The translations under genes were made by a program, and so were the position numbers. A stretch of 64,000 bases of DNA from positions 59,279,741-59,343,740 of the forward strand of contig CM041465.1 in NCBI GenBank assembly GCA_023213395.1, read 5' to 3'. Positions 1 to 10,799 of the stretch are shown here, in pieces; position 1 is the first letter of the stretch; every line of letters begins with the position of its first letter. The notes beneath the pieces were generated by a model. The model had not been told where the DNA came from, searched no databases, and was given only the letters and a program-made list of their open reading frames with translations. The stretch is from Cycas panzhihuaensis. Taxonomy: Eukaryota > Cycadophyta.

Positions 1-4
1 CCAC

Positions 5-937
5 ATGGCAGGAAGACTATTGGTTGCAGGTGGGTTTAAAAAGCAGGATGTTGATGGAAAGGTTGATAAATACAGGGCAAGACTAGTGGCTAAAGGTTTT
101 ATACAGAAAGGAGGTATTAACTTTCATGAGATCTTTTTACTGGTCATCAAACTTGTTTTAATTCAAGTGCTGTTAGCATTGGTAGCTTTTCTCGATTTGG
201 AGTTGGAGCTGTTAGATGTAAAAATAATTTTTCTACATAGAGATTTAAATGAGGAGATCTATATAGATCAACCAAAAGGGTTTGTATAAGATGGCAGGAA
301 AAGACTTGTTTACAAGCTCAAGAAATCATTGTATGGCCTGAAGCAATCACCCAGGCAGTGGTACAAGAAGTTTGATGCCTTCATGGAGAGCCAAAATTTT
401 AAAAGAAGTGAGTATGATCATTGTGTTTACTTTAAATTTATAGACAATGGCTTATACATTATCTTGGTATTATATGTTGATGACACACTGGTTGCAAGTA
501 AGAGCATGGAAGAAATTAATAAGCTAAAGGCTCAATTGGCTAGGACTTTTGATATGAAGGATCTAGGAGCTGCAAAATAAATCTTAGGCATGGAGATACA
601 CAAAGACAAAAAAAATGGTAAACTATAGTTATCACAGCAGAAATATGTGGAGAAGGTACTAATCAGGTTTAGTATGGCAAATGTGAAACCAATGAGTATC
701 CCATTGGCTTCCCACTTTAAGCTTTCTTCGAATATGAGTCCTAGTAGTCAAGAAGAAAAGGCTTATATGTCTCGTGTGCCTTATGCCAGTGCAGTAGGAA
801 GTTTGATGTACGCCATGGTATGTACAAGACTTGATATTTCACATGTAGTCGGTGTAGTGAGTAGGTTTATGGCAAATCCAGGAAAGGAACATTGGGTTGC
901 AGTGAAATGGGTGCTTCGGTATTTGAAAGGCATGAGC
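5..937 (+). pseudogene. copia reverse transcriptase and start of RNase H (C1), broken
   Basis: Encodes the copia RT fingers/palm and the connection to RNase H; in a live element this copies RNA to cDNA in virus-like particles. Visible motifs: RARLVAKGF at the RT start, LDVK near the first catalytic Asp, YGLKQSPRQW, the catalytic box LYVDD at about 470-485, and the conserved RYLKG at the RT/RNase H border. In-frame stops at 287-289, 578-580 and about 626-628 break it. The last codons (GMS) end exactly at the G1 insertion point, and the frame resumes at 8010 across the insertion. The N-terminal pol (gag, protease, integrase) is outside the window. Confidence 0.9.
933..937. repeat. Target site duplication TGAGC, left copy (G1)
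   Basis: TGAGC directly precedes the G1 LTR start (TGATCTG...) and is repeated at 8005-8009 after the right LTR end (...GGATCA). This is a perfect 5 bp duplication, as made by a retroviral-type integrase. Confidence 0.95.
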
Positions 938-2124
938 TGATCTGAATCTTGAATGGGAAAGTGAAGACTTTAACTAATTGAAACAAAATCCAGAATAATT
1001 TACATTAATTTACATAAAACTGAAGATATTTTAGATTTTTCTTACAAAAACTCTTCTTGTTTGTGCTCTATTAAGCATGCACGGGACTACTGCATCATTT
1101 TGGGAGAGAGAAACTGAGTGTTGGGTGCTCCTTGGGCTACTACTCATCCTCTGGAACCTCTGTCTCGAAGTTAGCAAAAACATTTTGGGTCTTTTGTTAT
1201 CAAAAACCCCATTTGGTGAAGAAGAACTGGCTAGCGTCTCTTTTTGGGACTACTACTCTTGCTGTCTTTTCCACTCGGCTGCAACTACAATTTTTCCGGG
1301 CTCCTTCAAGATCCCTGCAACAGGTTTATTCCATTGCGTTTTCTGTCTTTTCTTCTCCCAATGTAGATTTTACTCTTGGAGCTGTTCACTTTCTAGAAAA
1401 ATGATTTTTTTTGAAGTTTTTCTCGAATCTTGCTCCGTGCTGCGTTTAGGGCTGCGACGTCCTCTTGTTCTTATCAAAAATCTCTGTCGAGATCCCTCGA
1501 ATTCCTCCCTAGAATTTCATTTTCATTTGGGGCTGTTTTTCTATTTCCTAATAGGTTTCAAAACAGCTTGTTAAATCTTGGAAAAATTCTTTTATTTTGG
1601 AGTTTTTCCTCTTTAAATGTATAGAGGACATGTATACGTACCCTCTCCTCAAATTTGTGCCAAACGGTTTCTGTTTGTGTTGCCAAAACCATTTTCGTTT
1701 TTCTTATTTTTCTATTTTCTGACTTTTACGTAGCAGTCTCATGATTAGCGATCTCCATGATTGCGTAGCGATCCGTAGTTGCATAGCAGTCTCCGCAGTT
1801 GCACATAGCAGTCTCTGCACCTTATATAGCAGTCTCTGCAGTTCTGTAGTAGTTCCATAGTAGCCTGTAGTAGCTTCATAGCAGCCTGTAGTAGCACCGT
1901 AGTAGTCGTAGCACTTGCGTAGCACCTTGGTAGCAGTTGTAGTACCTTAGTAGCACATTTTTGCACTTGTAAAAATATATTTTTACATTTTTTAAGCCTT
2001 TTAAAGGCATGTTTCTACTAAATGAAGTCCATTAAGCCTTTTTTAAAGCAAATTTCTACTACATAAGGACCATTTACATGAAAAACGAAGTATTTAGAGT
2101 ATTTTAAAGATCCAAAACGGATCA
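938..2124 (-). repeat. G1 3' LTR (left copy)
   Basis: Starts TGATCTGAATC and ends GGATCA on the + strand. It is homologous along its length to 6853-8004. It contains an imperfect GTAGCAG/GTAGTAG minisatellite (1729-1955) and TC-rich stretches. ORFs read here (for example 1077-1574) are LTR shadows without protein similarity that I can recognise. Confidence 0.93.
1729..1955. repeat. Imperfect GTAGCAG/GTAGTAG minisatellite inside the G1 LTR
   Basis: Some twenty loosely spaced copies of GTAGCAG, GTAGTAG or GTAGCAC alternate with short spacers such as TCTCTGCA and TTGCATA. The right LTR has a shorter version at about 7663-7838. Copy number accounts for much of the length difference between the two LTRs. 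Confidence 0.8.
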
Positions 2125-2140
2125 AAACTCCCATTTTTTA
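2125..2140 (-). other. Polypurine tract of G1
   Basis: On the minus strand an A/G-rich run (A-rich then TGGGAGTTT) abuts the 3' LTR start. This is the expected plus-strand priming site position. Confidence 0.7.
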
Positions 2141-2312
2141 AGAGTTCATGACCTCATGAACTTTATAGTTGTAGATGAGGAAATTTGATTTTCCCTATCT
2201 CCTTATTGCACCATTTTGCTTTGCTAGGTACTTGTTCTTTCTCTACAATTTTAAAGGACTCGATTATGCCTCTTCGAGTCTCGGTCTGCTTCCTTTGAAG
2301 AATGCAATCATT

Positions 2313-2801
2313 TTACATCGGTTCCTCTTTCTCTATCCATAACTCCTTTGGGTTTGGTAAGAGTGGAACTCTGTCTTCATCTTCATCCAACATGGATGGC
2401 TCAAACATCTTCAGATTTTCAATATTCACTACAGAATACATCTTCATGAATTCTGGAAGTTCAAGCTGAAAAGAATTTTCCCCAATTTTTTTCAAGATTG
2501 TAAAAGGACCATATCGTAAAGGCCTTAGTTTTTTTGCCTTTACCTTGCAATCTTTTCTTAATGAGATGTAACCAAACTCTATCTCCTTCCTTAAAGGAAT
2601 GGTTGGTTCTATGTGCATCATGCTGCTGCTTGTATCTCTGTTGAGATGTTTGAAGCTGCTCTTCAACCTGTTGATGGATTTTTCTAATTCTTTCCAAGAA
2701 TCTTTGTGCCTTTTCATCTCCTTCTTCCTCCTTTCCATTTCACGAGAAATTGAGTAGAGAATTATAAATCGAAAGGACTTGTAGGCAGAAATCCCAAACA
2801 T
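2313..2801 (-). pseudogene. gypsy integrase C-terminal region (G1)
   Basis: About 160 codons open. The C-terminal part has the integrase tail pattern LRPLRYGPF, then KIGENSFQLELP and a VVNIENLK motif, usual in plant gypsy pol between the integrase core and the end of the polyprotein. An acidic stretch and a short tail follow. I do not see a typical chromodomain. The N-terminal part overlaps the end of the core domain in a shifted frame, so at least one frameshift lies near 2700. Confidence 0.75.
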
Positions 2802-3536
2802 ACCTCAAATGGTGATTTCTGGGTTGAGTTATGGATAGCTCTATTGAATGCAAATTGCAAGTATGGGAGACTTTCATCCCAAGTCTTAGGATGCTTGGCA
2901 TTGTATCCTTGTAACAGCTGTACCAATGTCCTGTTGACAACTTCAGTCTAGCCGTCTGTTTGAGGATGAAAAACTGTGCTCATCTTTAGCTTCGTATCCA
3001 TCATTCCCCAAAGTGTTTGCTAAAAATGACTCAGAAATCTGCTGTCTCGATCAAAAATGATTGAGTTGAGAAGTCCAAAATACTTTCAAACATGCTAGAA
3101 AAATAATCTAGCTATGTCTTTTCCTGTATATGTCTTCCTATAGGGAATCAACATCACCATTTTACTGAACTAATTAACAACTACAAAAAAATAATCCATA
3201 CCATTTTTGGTTTGTGGTAGTCCTCCTAGGAAATCCATAGAGATACTTTCCACGGTCGTGATGGAATAGGAAGTGGAATGTATAATCTAAACTTCCTATT
3301 GGCTGGCTTTGATGTGCTACATAATGTACACCCTTGTACTACTGTAGTCATATCTTACTACATATTTTGCCAATACATATATCACTGTAAGTTTAGCAAC
3401 ATCTTTCACACTCCAAAGTGTCGTGCAACTCGAGAGGTGTGAGCTTCTCTTATCCACTTCATTCGGTCTGCATGCTTTGGAATGCAAAGCTTATCTTGCT
3501 TGCAAAGAAGTCCATCTTTCAGCTGGAAATCTGCAA
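2740..3536 (-). pseudogene. gypsy integrase zinc-binding and core domains (G1), broken
   Basis: Reading down the minus strand after RNase H, an HHCC zinc-binding pattern is visible (HTSRVARHFG and later CTLC), followed by core-domain fragments in changing frames. The region carries several stops and frameshifts, and I cannot place all three DDE residues with confidence. The order RNase H then integrase fits Ty3/gypsy. Confidence 0.7.
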
Positions 3537-4060
3537 CTACTTTTCCTTGCTGTAGCTGCTCAAAGATAGGCTTGAATGCCTCATTTTCAAATACAAATCA
3601 ACATATTCATCATGGCAGAAAGGTTGAAATTTCATAGCTACCAACAAACTGGAAATACCTTGCTGTTGAGGAGGTCTGGACAGCAAGTTTGCAATATTAT
3701 TCATCATTCCTTTCTTATATTTAACCACGATGTGAAACTATTGCAAATAGGACATCTACTTCATGTGCCTAGCCTGCTACAACTTGGATTGAGTTTACAA
3801 AAATTACAAAGGTTTGTGGTCAGTGTGGATGACCACTTCTTTTCCCAACAAATAGGGTCTCCAATGTTTCACTACTTGGTGCAATGCATAGAGCTCCTTA
3901 TCATAAGTTGGGTAGTTTATGACAGCTCCATTGAATGTCTCTAAATGGTAAGCTATCAGTTTTCCTTCTTGCTTCAATACTACTCCCATGGCATAGCCTA
4001 AAGCATCAGTCTCTAATTCAAATGGCTTCTGCAGCAAGGGTAAAGCTAACACTAGTGCCT
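3537..4060 (-). pseudogene. gypsy RNase H (G1)
   Basis: The RNase H fold follows RT: LETDALGYAMGVVL (first catalytic Asp), TYDKELYAL (Glu), VVIHTDHKPL (Asp) and later the tail NNIANLLSR, where the usual Asp reads Asn (NNIA for N-x-x-A-D). Stops lie at about 3796-3804 and beyond. In a live element it degrades the RNA of the RNA-DNA hybrid. Confidence 0.85.
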
Positions 4061-4070
4061 CACAAATTTT

Positions 4071-4874
4071 CTACTTCAAAAGCCTAAAAGCTTTTTCTTG
4101 TTCATTCTCCCAATGAAACTTTGCATGTCCTCCCGTCAATGCATGAAGAGGTGCTAAAATTTGAGAGAATATGAAAATAATTTTTCTTAAATGCTGACAT
4201 GCACTAATGAAACTTCTTACCTCTATGGTTGTCTTGGGTGTGGGCCAATTGAGAATGATTTTGATCTTTGATGGGTTAATCTTCAATTCTCCTCTAACCA
4301 CGAAACCTAAGAAGACGAGAGATTGTTTTCCAAACTCACACTTCTTTAGATTTAGTTTTAACTGCTGCTCTTGGAGAACTTTAAGCACTTGCTCAACATG
4401 TTGGAAGTGCTTCTCCCATGTATGGCTAAAAATTAAAATATCATCTAGATAAACAATTACAAAGTCATCAATGAAGGGTCTTAATACCTCATTTATCAAC
4501 CTCATGAAGGTGGCAGGTGCATTACACAGACCAAACGACATCACCAACCATTCGAACAATCCTTGCTTCGATTTGAAGGCTGTCTTCCAAGTATCCTTCT
4601 CTCGGATTCGAACATGATGGTAGCCTGATTTTAGGTCCATTTTGCTGCAATATCTTGCCAACTGCAGCTGGTCCAACAAGTCATCTATCCGCAATAAGGG
4701 ATGTCTATTCTTTATGGTGATCTTATTCAAAGCTCGGTAGTCGATGCACATTCTCCATCCTCCATCTTTCTTTGGCACCAAAACAATATGTGATCCACAT
4801 GGAGAACAACTTGGCTTAATCACTCCTTGCTCTAAGAGTTCTTGCATCTGCCTCTTAATCTCTTCATTCTCCAA
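4071..4874 (-). pseudogene. gypsy reverse transcriptase (G1), 267 codons open
   Basis: The best preserved pol domain in the window: an uninterrupted 267-codon frame. Motifs in order: LVPKKDGGWRMCIDYRALN, KMDLKSGYHHVRI with the first catalytic Asp, FGLCNAPATF, and VYLDDILIFS with the catalytic pair, then KCEFG and FLGFVV of the thumb. The frame runs into RNase H after a stop near 4068. The Met start is only the first ATG; the real protein is part of a polyprotein that continues upstream from protease. Confidence 0.93.
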
Positions 4875-5269
4875 AATTGAGTTTCAGTAGAGACTAAGAT
4901 TCAGTAAAGGTGAATAAGCAACCAGTTAGATTTCATGTTCAATTACCCTTTTAGGGGGCAGCCCTTTTGGCTCTTGGAATATATCACTGTACCTATTCCT
5001 TAGGCCTTCAATCTGCTGTACTTGCTGCATATCCAGTGCCTGTATTGAGGACTCTGCTTGCTCGTTTTCTTCCACCTTTGGCTTTATCATTAGTAGCACA
5101 AACTTCCTACAAGCATTAATTAATCTTTTCGCTTGTTGGGAAGATATGAGAGAAATCTTCTTCTATGGTTTTGATGCATTAATCAGATATAATCTCCCAT
5201 CCTTAATGAGTTGAATCTTTCTCAGCCTCCTGTGGTGAACTTCATCTCTATCATAGAGATATGGGCTGC

Positions 5270-5594
5270 TAAACACAACTTAACAAACATCCAAAGGGAC
5301 TACTTCACATTCAACTTCATCAATGAACTTTTCAGAAATTGTAAATTTAAACTTACATTGGTGAGTAACCTGCAACTCTAAATCTTTTTGCAACCATCCA
5401 AGAGGATATGGTTTTAGATGTGTATGCATTTTTAATCCCAGTTTCTTTACCAATGCTTCTGAGATTACATTCTTTTGGCTTCCTCCATCAAAGATGGCAT
5501 CAACTATGCTTTGCTTCACTTGGATTCTTACCATGAAGAGCTCCTCTCTAATCTCCGGATCAAACTTGCTGATGGTTATTTCCAGGCTCCGCAT
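5270..5594 (-). pseudogene. gypsy retropepsin-like protease (G1)
   Basis: About 104 codons. The active-site loop reads AIFDGGSQKNVIS (D-G-G, the plant chromovirus variant of D-T/S-G). Downstream are YPLGWLQ and EVECEVVPLDV, a pattern I recognise from plant gypsy protease domains. A stop at 5280-5282 cuts it off from the linker to RT (4875-5269), which is itself broken. Confidence 0.85.
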
Positions 5595-6633
5595 TAGCCA
5601 TGAGCATCAACTTCTCATTGGCTTCTTCAATACCACAAACATTTTCATCACTTACAGAGTTAAGTTTTACCTTCAGTTTTAACTTTACTTTTCCCCTTGT
5701 TCTTGGGTCATTTCTCTGGGTATAGGAACCAACAATCTTCTATGCTATGACCCGTTCACTTGCAATAAGTACAAGTGATTTTAATTTGGGTGGTATTGGC
5801 TTGTTTCATCTTGCCAAAACTTCTAATGGATTTTTTTGTCCAACTTTACCTAGAAACTTCATTCCTCGGGCAGGTTTGTTGCTACCTTCTGGAGGTGGAA
5901 ACCTTTTCCTTTTAGCAAAAACCTTTTTATTCCTCTTTTCTATGGTAATCGCCTTCTTGCTGGCTTCGTTGAGCGATTTGACTTCGAACAGTTGAAGTTC
6001 TTGTTGAATATGCTAGTGTAGTCCTCCAATATATTTTAGCATCATATCTTTACCCAGTAAAGAGATGCCTAACATAACAGCTTGCTTTTGAAATTCTGTT
6101 GTGTAATCTTGGACATTTTAGCCTCTTTCTTGTCGGTAATATTTCCATTTAATCCTCTATTGCTCTTCATATCCAATAGGATAGAATTGCTTCTTTATGA
6201 GGATTTTAAACTATTGCCAAGTGATTTCATTTACATTATGGGATTTAAGGTATGCATTCCACCAAACTAATGCATGTTTAGATAATTTTAACCTAGCAAA
6301 AGTTATTTTCTGCTAGTTTTTATACCCATAAATGGAAAAATAAGTTTCTAGTTGGTCCAACTAACTATCTAATTTTTCAACATCCAACGTTCCATCATAG
6401 ATGGGCAATTCAAGTTTTGCCTCTACCTTGAATGGATGTGTGAATACTACCAGATTGTCATCTTCGTCTTCTTGTTAGTCTTCTACAAGCTCTTCATTCA
6501 TGTCTTCTTTCATCGGTTCTTCTTCTTCCTTCTTTCCGCTTTTGGCTATTGAAGAAGAAGTTGCAACTAGTTGTGCCACAAGCTGGGTTAGCCTGTCGAG
6601 GTTTTGCTCCATTTCCACGAATCTTTCTTCCAT
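5595..6633 (-). pseudogene. gypsy gag with CCHC zinc knuckle (G1), broken
   Basis: Starts at an ATG (6633-6631) with a short heptad-like segment (MEERFVEMEQNLDRL), then an acidic stretch and a capsid-like domain (ALVWWNAYL, then MLKYIGGLH). A zinc knuckle C-x2-C-x4-H-x4-C lies at 5732-5773, intact at all four metal ligands but with a TGG to TGA stop inside. Stops mainly replace Gln and Trp codons. Gag would form the virus-like particle. Confidence 0.8.
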
Positions 6634-6833
6634 TTTCTATTCCAGATAAGCCATCTTCCTTCGTTGTTTTCTTTTTCTCTCAAGAGGTTCAGTTAATGGT
6701 TCACCCGTTAATAAATATTGATATCTGGTTTTCATAAAAACTTCCAACAATGAAAGTAAGAGGATTTTTTTTTCTTCTTCTTTTCTTTCTTTTTCTTTAA
6801 AATCCGTAAAATCCCAAGGGTTTCAAGAAACTA

Positions 6834-6845
6834 GCTTTGATACCA
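6834..6845 (-). other. Primer-binding site of G1 (tRNA-iMet type)
   Basis: On the minus strand, seven bases inside the 5' LTR end, TGGTATCAAAGC differs at one base from TGGTATCAGAGC, the complement of the plant initiator-Met tRNA 3' end. Confidence 0.85.
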
Positions 6846-6852
6846 AAAATAT

Positions 6853-8004
6853 TGATCTGAATCTTGAATGGGAAAGTGAAGACTTTAACCAATTGAAACA
6901 AAATCCAGAATAATTTACATTAATTTACATAGAATTGAAGATATTTTAGATTTTTCTTACAAAAACTCTTCTTGTTTGTGCTCTATTGAGCATGCATGGG
7001 ACTACTGCAGTGTTTTGGGAGAGAGAAACTGAGTGCTGGGCACTCCTTGGGCTACTACTCATCCTCTAGAACCTCTGTCTTGAAGTTAGCAAAAATGTTT
7101 TTAGTCTTTTGTTACCAAAAACCTCGTTTGGTGAAGAAGAACTAGCTAGTGTCTCTTTCTGGGACTACTGCTCTTGTTGTCTTCTCCACTCGGTTGCAAC
7201 TATGATTTTTCCAGGCTCCTTCAAGATCCCCGCAATAGGTTTATTCTGCTGCATTTTCTGTCTTTTCTTCTCCCAATGCAGATTTTACTCTTAGAGCCGT
7301 TCACTTTCCAGAAAAATGATTTTTCTTGAAACTTTTCTCGAATCTTGCTCCGTGTTGCGTTTAGGGCTGCAGCGTCCTCTTGTTCCTGTTAAAAATCTCT
7401 ATCGAGATCCCCTGAATTCCTCCCCAGAATTTTGCTTAAAAGCATTTTCATTTCAGGTTGTTTTTCTATTTTTTTGTTTCCTAGCGGGTTTTAAAACAGC
7501 TTGTTAAATCTTAGAAAAATTCTTTTATTTTAGAGTTTTTCCTCTTTAAATTCATAGAGGACACGTATGCGTACCCTCTCCTTAAATTTCGTGCCAAACG
7601 ATTTCCATTTGTGCTGCCAAAACCATTTCTGTTTTTCTTATTTTTCTGTTTTTTGACTTTTGCGTAGCAGTCTCTGCACCTTATGTAGTAGTCTTCGCAG
7701 TTCTGTAGTAGTTCCGTAATAGCCTATAGTAGCTCCATAGCAGCTTGTAGTAGCTCCGTAGTAGTTGTAGCACTTGCGTAGCACCTTGGTAGTAGTTAGT
7801 AGCACCTTGGTAGCAGTTGTAGCACCTTAGTAGCACCTTTTTACACTTGTAGAAATACATTTTTACATTTTTTAAGCCTTTTAAAGGCATGTTTCTACTA
7901 AATGAAGACCATTAAACCTTTTTTAAAGCAAATTTCTACTACATAAAGACCATTTACATGAAAAACAAAGTATTTAGAGTATTTTAAAGATCTGAAATGG
8001 ATCA
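6853..8004 (-). repeat. G1 5' LTR (right copy)
   Basis: Same boundaries as the left LTR (TGATCTG... ...GGATCA on the + strand), 1152 bp. Promoter-bearing in a live element because G1 points left; I did not find a convincing TATA box. Confidence 0.93.
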
Positions 8005-8009
8005 TGAGC
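8005..8009. repeat. Target site duplication TGAGC, right copy (G1)
   Basis: Second copy of the 5 bp duplication. The next base (8010) continues the C1 pol frame. Confidence 0.95.
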
Positions 8010-8509
8010 AACTACTGCATCACCTTTGGAGGTACAGGTAATCAGGTTTGTGGATATGTTGATTCAGACTTTGTAGGAGATTTAAACAAAAGAAGATCCA
8101 CTTAAGGTTATGTTTTTACTCTTGCAAATGGTCCAGTTAGTTGGATGTCTAAATTGTAGAGCACAATTACACTGTCAACCACAGAAGCTGAATATGTTAC
8201 TGTAGCACATACTTGTAAAGAAGTAATCTGGTTACAGGGTCTATTGGTTGACCTTAGAAGGAGACAAGAAAATGTAAATGTATTTTGTGACTGTCAAAGT
8301 GCCATTTACTTAGCAAAGAATCCAGCTTATCACAGTAGAACAAAGCATATTACTCTAAAGTACCATTTTGTTAGACAGGTTATGGAAGTAGGTGGAGTGG
8401 CACTTGAGAAGATTCACACCAATTAGAATTTTGCTAATATATTCACAAAACTAGTACCATTAGAGAAGTTTAAATGGTGTTTGATTTCTCTTGGCTTGCA
8501 TAAAAGATG
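8010..8509 (+). pseudogene. copia RNase H, C-terminal part (C1)
   Basis: Continues the C1 frame after G1. Catalytic residues of copia RNase H are visible: GYVDSDFVGD (Asp), LSTTEAEY (Glu), FCDCQSAI (Asp) and SRTKHI with a conserved His. The polyprotein ends HKR-stop at about 8508. Internal stops at 8103-8105 and about 8158 (in RSTxGY and MSKLx) and at 8425-8427 are single-base changes. Confidence 0.92.
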
Positions 8510-8558
8510 ATGAAGGGTCCAGGAAAGGTACCGGGTAAATTGTTATCAAGATGGAGAT

Positions 8559-9191
8559 TGTTGGATATTGTGACAACAATATTTTGGGGTTAAATTTTTG
8601 GTGTGTTTTTGGCGCAGTTTCCCTCCCTAATCTTTCTCGAGGGGGTTCCAAAGGAGCCCCTTCGGGGTGCAGGGGGAGTGGAATGCCCCCTGCTAAGAGG
8701 GGGTTCAGGGGCGATAGCCCCTGACCCAAAAAATTAGCCCTGTAAACCTTATTAAATTATAAAGAGAATCAGGGTTGTTCGATACAAATACCCTAGATTC
8801 TATGATTGAGATTTAGGTCTTGGATGTTCCTCTCATGTAGCCCGTTTTAGGGATTTTCTTATTATGTTGTAATGTAATACAATGTATTGTGATGAGGGCG
8901 GCGGATGGTTATTGTTCTTGAGAGCACTCTACTACTGAGATGTACTATTTTTCCATTCTATAGCAATAAAGATCGATACCTTTCCTGTGTGGATGTTTCC
9001 CTAGCACACTGCTAGGGTTTTACCACGTTATATTGGATGCATATGTGATGTTTAGCTTGAATATTGATGTTATTGTATTATCTCTGATTTTAGAACTTGC
9101 ATGTTAAATCTTAGTTTCAATTCCTGTAACTAGTTACAAAATAGTTTAGATCTTGTGGCAATTTAGAGTTTGGGATCTTATATTCTCAACA
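8559..9191 (+). repeat. 3' LTR of C1
   Basis: 633 bp. Begins TGTTGGATATTG and ends TTCTCAACA, so the ends form TGTTG/CAACA inverted repeats. It is preceded by an AGATGGAGAT-type polypurine tract. It contains a GC-rich block with two hairpins (8669-8693 and 8706-8723) in otherwise AT-rich DNA. A related solo LTR lies at 26369-26977. Confidence 0.9.
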
Positions 9192-9194
9192 CTA

Positions 9195-9775
9195 AAAAGG
9201 ATAGATCTTTCTCTTTAGTTAATGGTTTGAAAACCATTCCTACTAGAATTTTATTTATAGATTTGTTATAGAGTTGCTTAGAGTAATGTTAACTCTTGCT
9301 TGATACTTTGGGGGTCCCTACTCCCAACTCCTTAACAAGTCTTACTCTCTCATTTGATCTTTTCAACTTACTTAGCAACAAGAAAAGGAATGCTAATAAT
9401 ATCCCTCCATTATACATTAAAATTTATAAAGAGGACATCAAAATATAATAGGTCATTATTGACAAAGGATCATCAGTGAATATAAGCCCTCTTTGCATCA
9501 TAGAAGATCTAGAGATTACTGCCTATGAACCTTGTGAATGGATTTGCTAAGGGTATAATAAGAACCAAAAAGTACCATTAGGACAAATCACTCTTTCCCT
9601 CACCTGAGAAAGGAAAATAGTTATGGTTGACCTCACCATCATAGATATTAACTTAGAACACAACATCCTCTTAGGGGGGATTTGGATCAACCAAATATCC
9701 ACTATTTATTACTTGCTCTTTAGTGAGCCTAAATTCATTCATGACAGAGAATTAAAGGTCATCAAATAAGAGAAT
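9195..9775 (+). pseudogene. Tat-type gypsy protease region (T0), broken
   Basis: Homologous in order to the Tat A protease: a SFSLVNGLKTI-like upstream block, the retropepsin loop VIIDKGSSVNISPL at about 9450-9490 with the catalytic Asp retained, and NILLGGIWINQ at about 9660-9700. Several TAG/TAA stops interrupt the frame. Tat A and B have lost this Asp. Confidence 0.7.
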
Positions 9776-10799
9776 AGACTTACTAAGTAGTCTTTTCTAT
9801 TTGTGGAAACTATCATGGAAATATGAGAGCCTTTTAACTATTTTGAATACTTCTTCCAATCTTTGGGTTTTGGATAATACTTTTCTATTGAGTCTCTTTT
9901 AGAACTTGACCAACAGGTCAAGAGTGTTAACATGATTGATGTTATTCCCTCAGAGAATAATTCTTTGTCAAGTCAATCACATATGAAAGTGTTTCAAAGA
10001 ACTTTGGAACCATTTCCTATATGCTCTCTTACTGTTGGTGAAGACACTTTATCCCTTCAATCTAAAAGAGGCTTGATTAATCCTACATAGGTGGTACAAG
10101 ACTTGATTCATCAAGTGCTCTCCTCTTCATAACAAGTTAATGATGATGATGATATTCTTTAATATAGTCTTCTTACATATTAAGGGACGACTTTGTTAGA
10201 CTCATCTTTGGGTGAGCTAGATTTTAGGTGTGTCCTTTGCTTAGATCATGTAAGGGATACCCCAATCAATGTTATGCTTGTTTCTTATTCTTCCTAATAA
10301 GAATATTCTTCTTGAGCCATAGCTTCCTCAGCTAATGAGGTAACCTATCCTGAGTCTCCTTTTTAGATGGCACGATTCAATCAACATAGTGAGAAACTTC
10401 TCATGTATAAGCATCTAAACCTCTTACATCTAGAAGATGAGATGTCCCCTTTAGATAGCCATCCCATATTGAGTCCAACTTAAAGGAGATAAATTAAAGA
10501 AATCAACACGATTGCTACTGCCTATCTCCTAGCCAAAGTAGTTATTTAGGAGGATAGTATTCCTTATCTCATTTATGTGTCTCCTCTAGAAAACCTTCCC
10601 CTCCTAATGAGTCCAACTTCTATCAGATTATATAATTAAATTAGGAATTTCCTAATCAAATTGATCCCTCATCCTATGTTCCTATGATTATAGGCATCCT
10701 TCCTTATTAATATTATGTCCTTTTAGAGGCAACTCCCCTAGATTTGATTCATCACTCTCCCTTTTAGTGTGAAGGCTCTATCTTTAGAGACCACCTTCA

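Larger units (their letters stand above)
938..8004 (-). mobile_element. Ty3/gypsy element G1 (chromovirus-like), complete but decayed
   Basis: A 7067 bp element in minus orientation with LTRs at both ends, a PBS beside the right LTR, a polypurine tract beside the left LTR and gag-protease-RT-RNase H-integrase in that order on the minus strand. RT preceding integrase defines Ty3/gypsy. Protease and RT sequences resemble chromovirus types, but I cannot recognise a canonical chromodomain at the pol C-terminus. The perfect target duplication TGAGC and exact interruption of the C1 pol frame show it arrived after C1. The LTRs are 1187 and 1152 bp and differ by many substitutions and by repeat copy number, so the insertion is not recent. 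Confidence 0.95.
1..9191 (+). mobile_element. Ty1/copia element C1, 3' part, split by nested G1
   Basis: The 3' half of a copia LTR retrotransposon whose 5' part lies left of the window. Reverse transcriptase and RNase H reading frames occupy 5-937 and resume at 8010-8509. A polypurine-like tract (8549-8558) and a TG...CA LTR (8559-9191) follow. The gap between the coding halves is exactly a minus-strand gypsy element plus a 5 bp target duplication. C1 ends inside an old Tat-type gypsy, whose protease-region homology starts directly at 9192. Its left LTR is not visible, so its own target duplication cannot be tested. Confidence 0.9.

Noticed and set aside
1077-1574. 165-codon ORF in the G1 LTR.
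   Set aside because: Lies wholly in the LTR; the right LTR copy has it broken; no similarity to known proteins.
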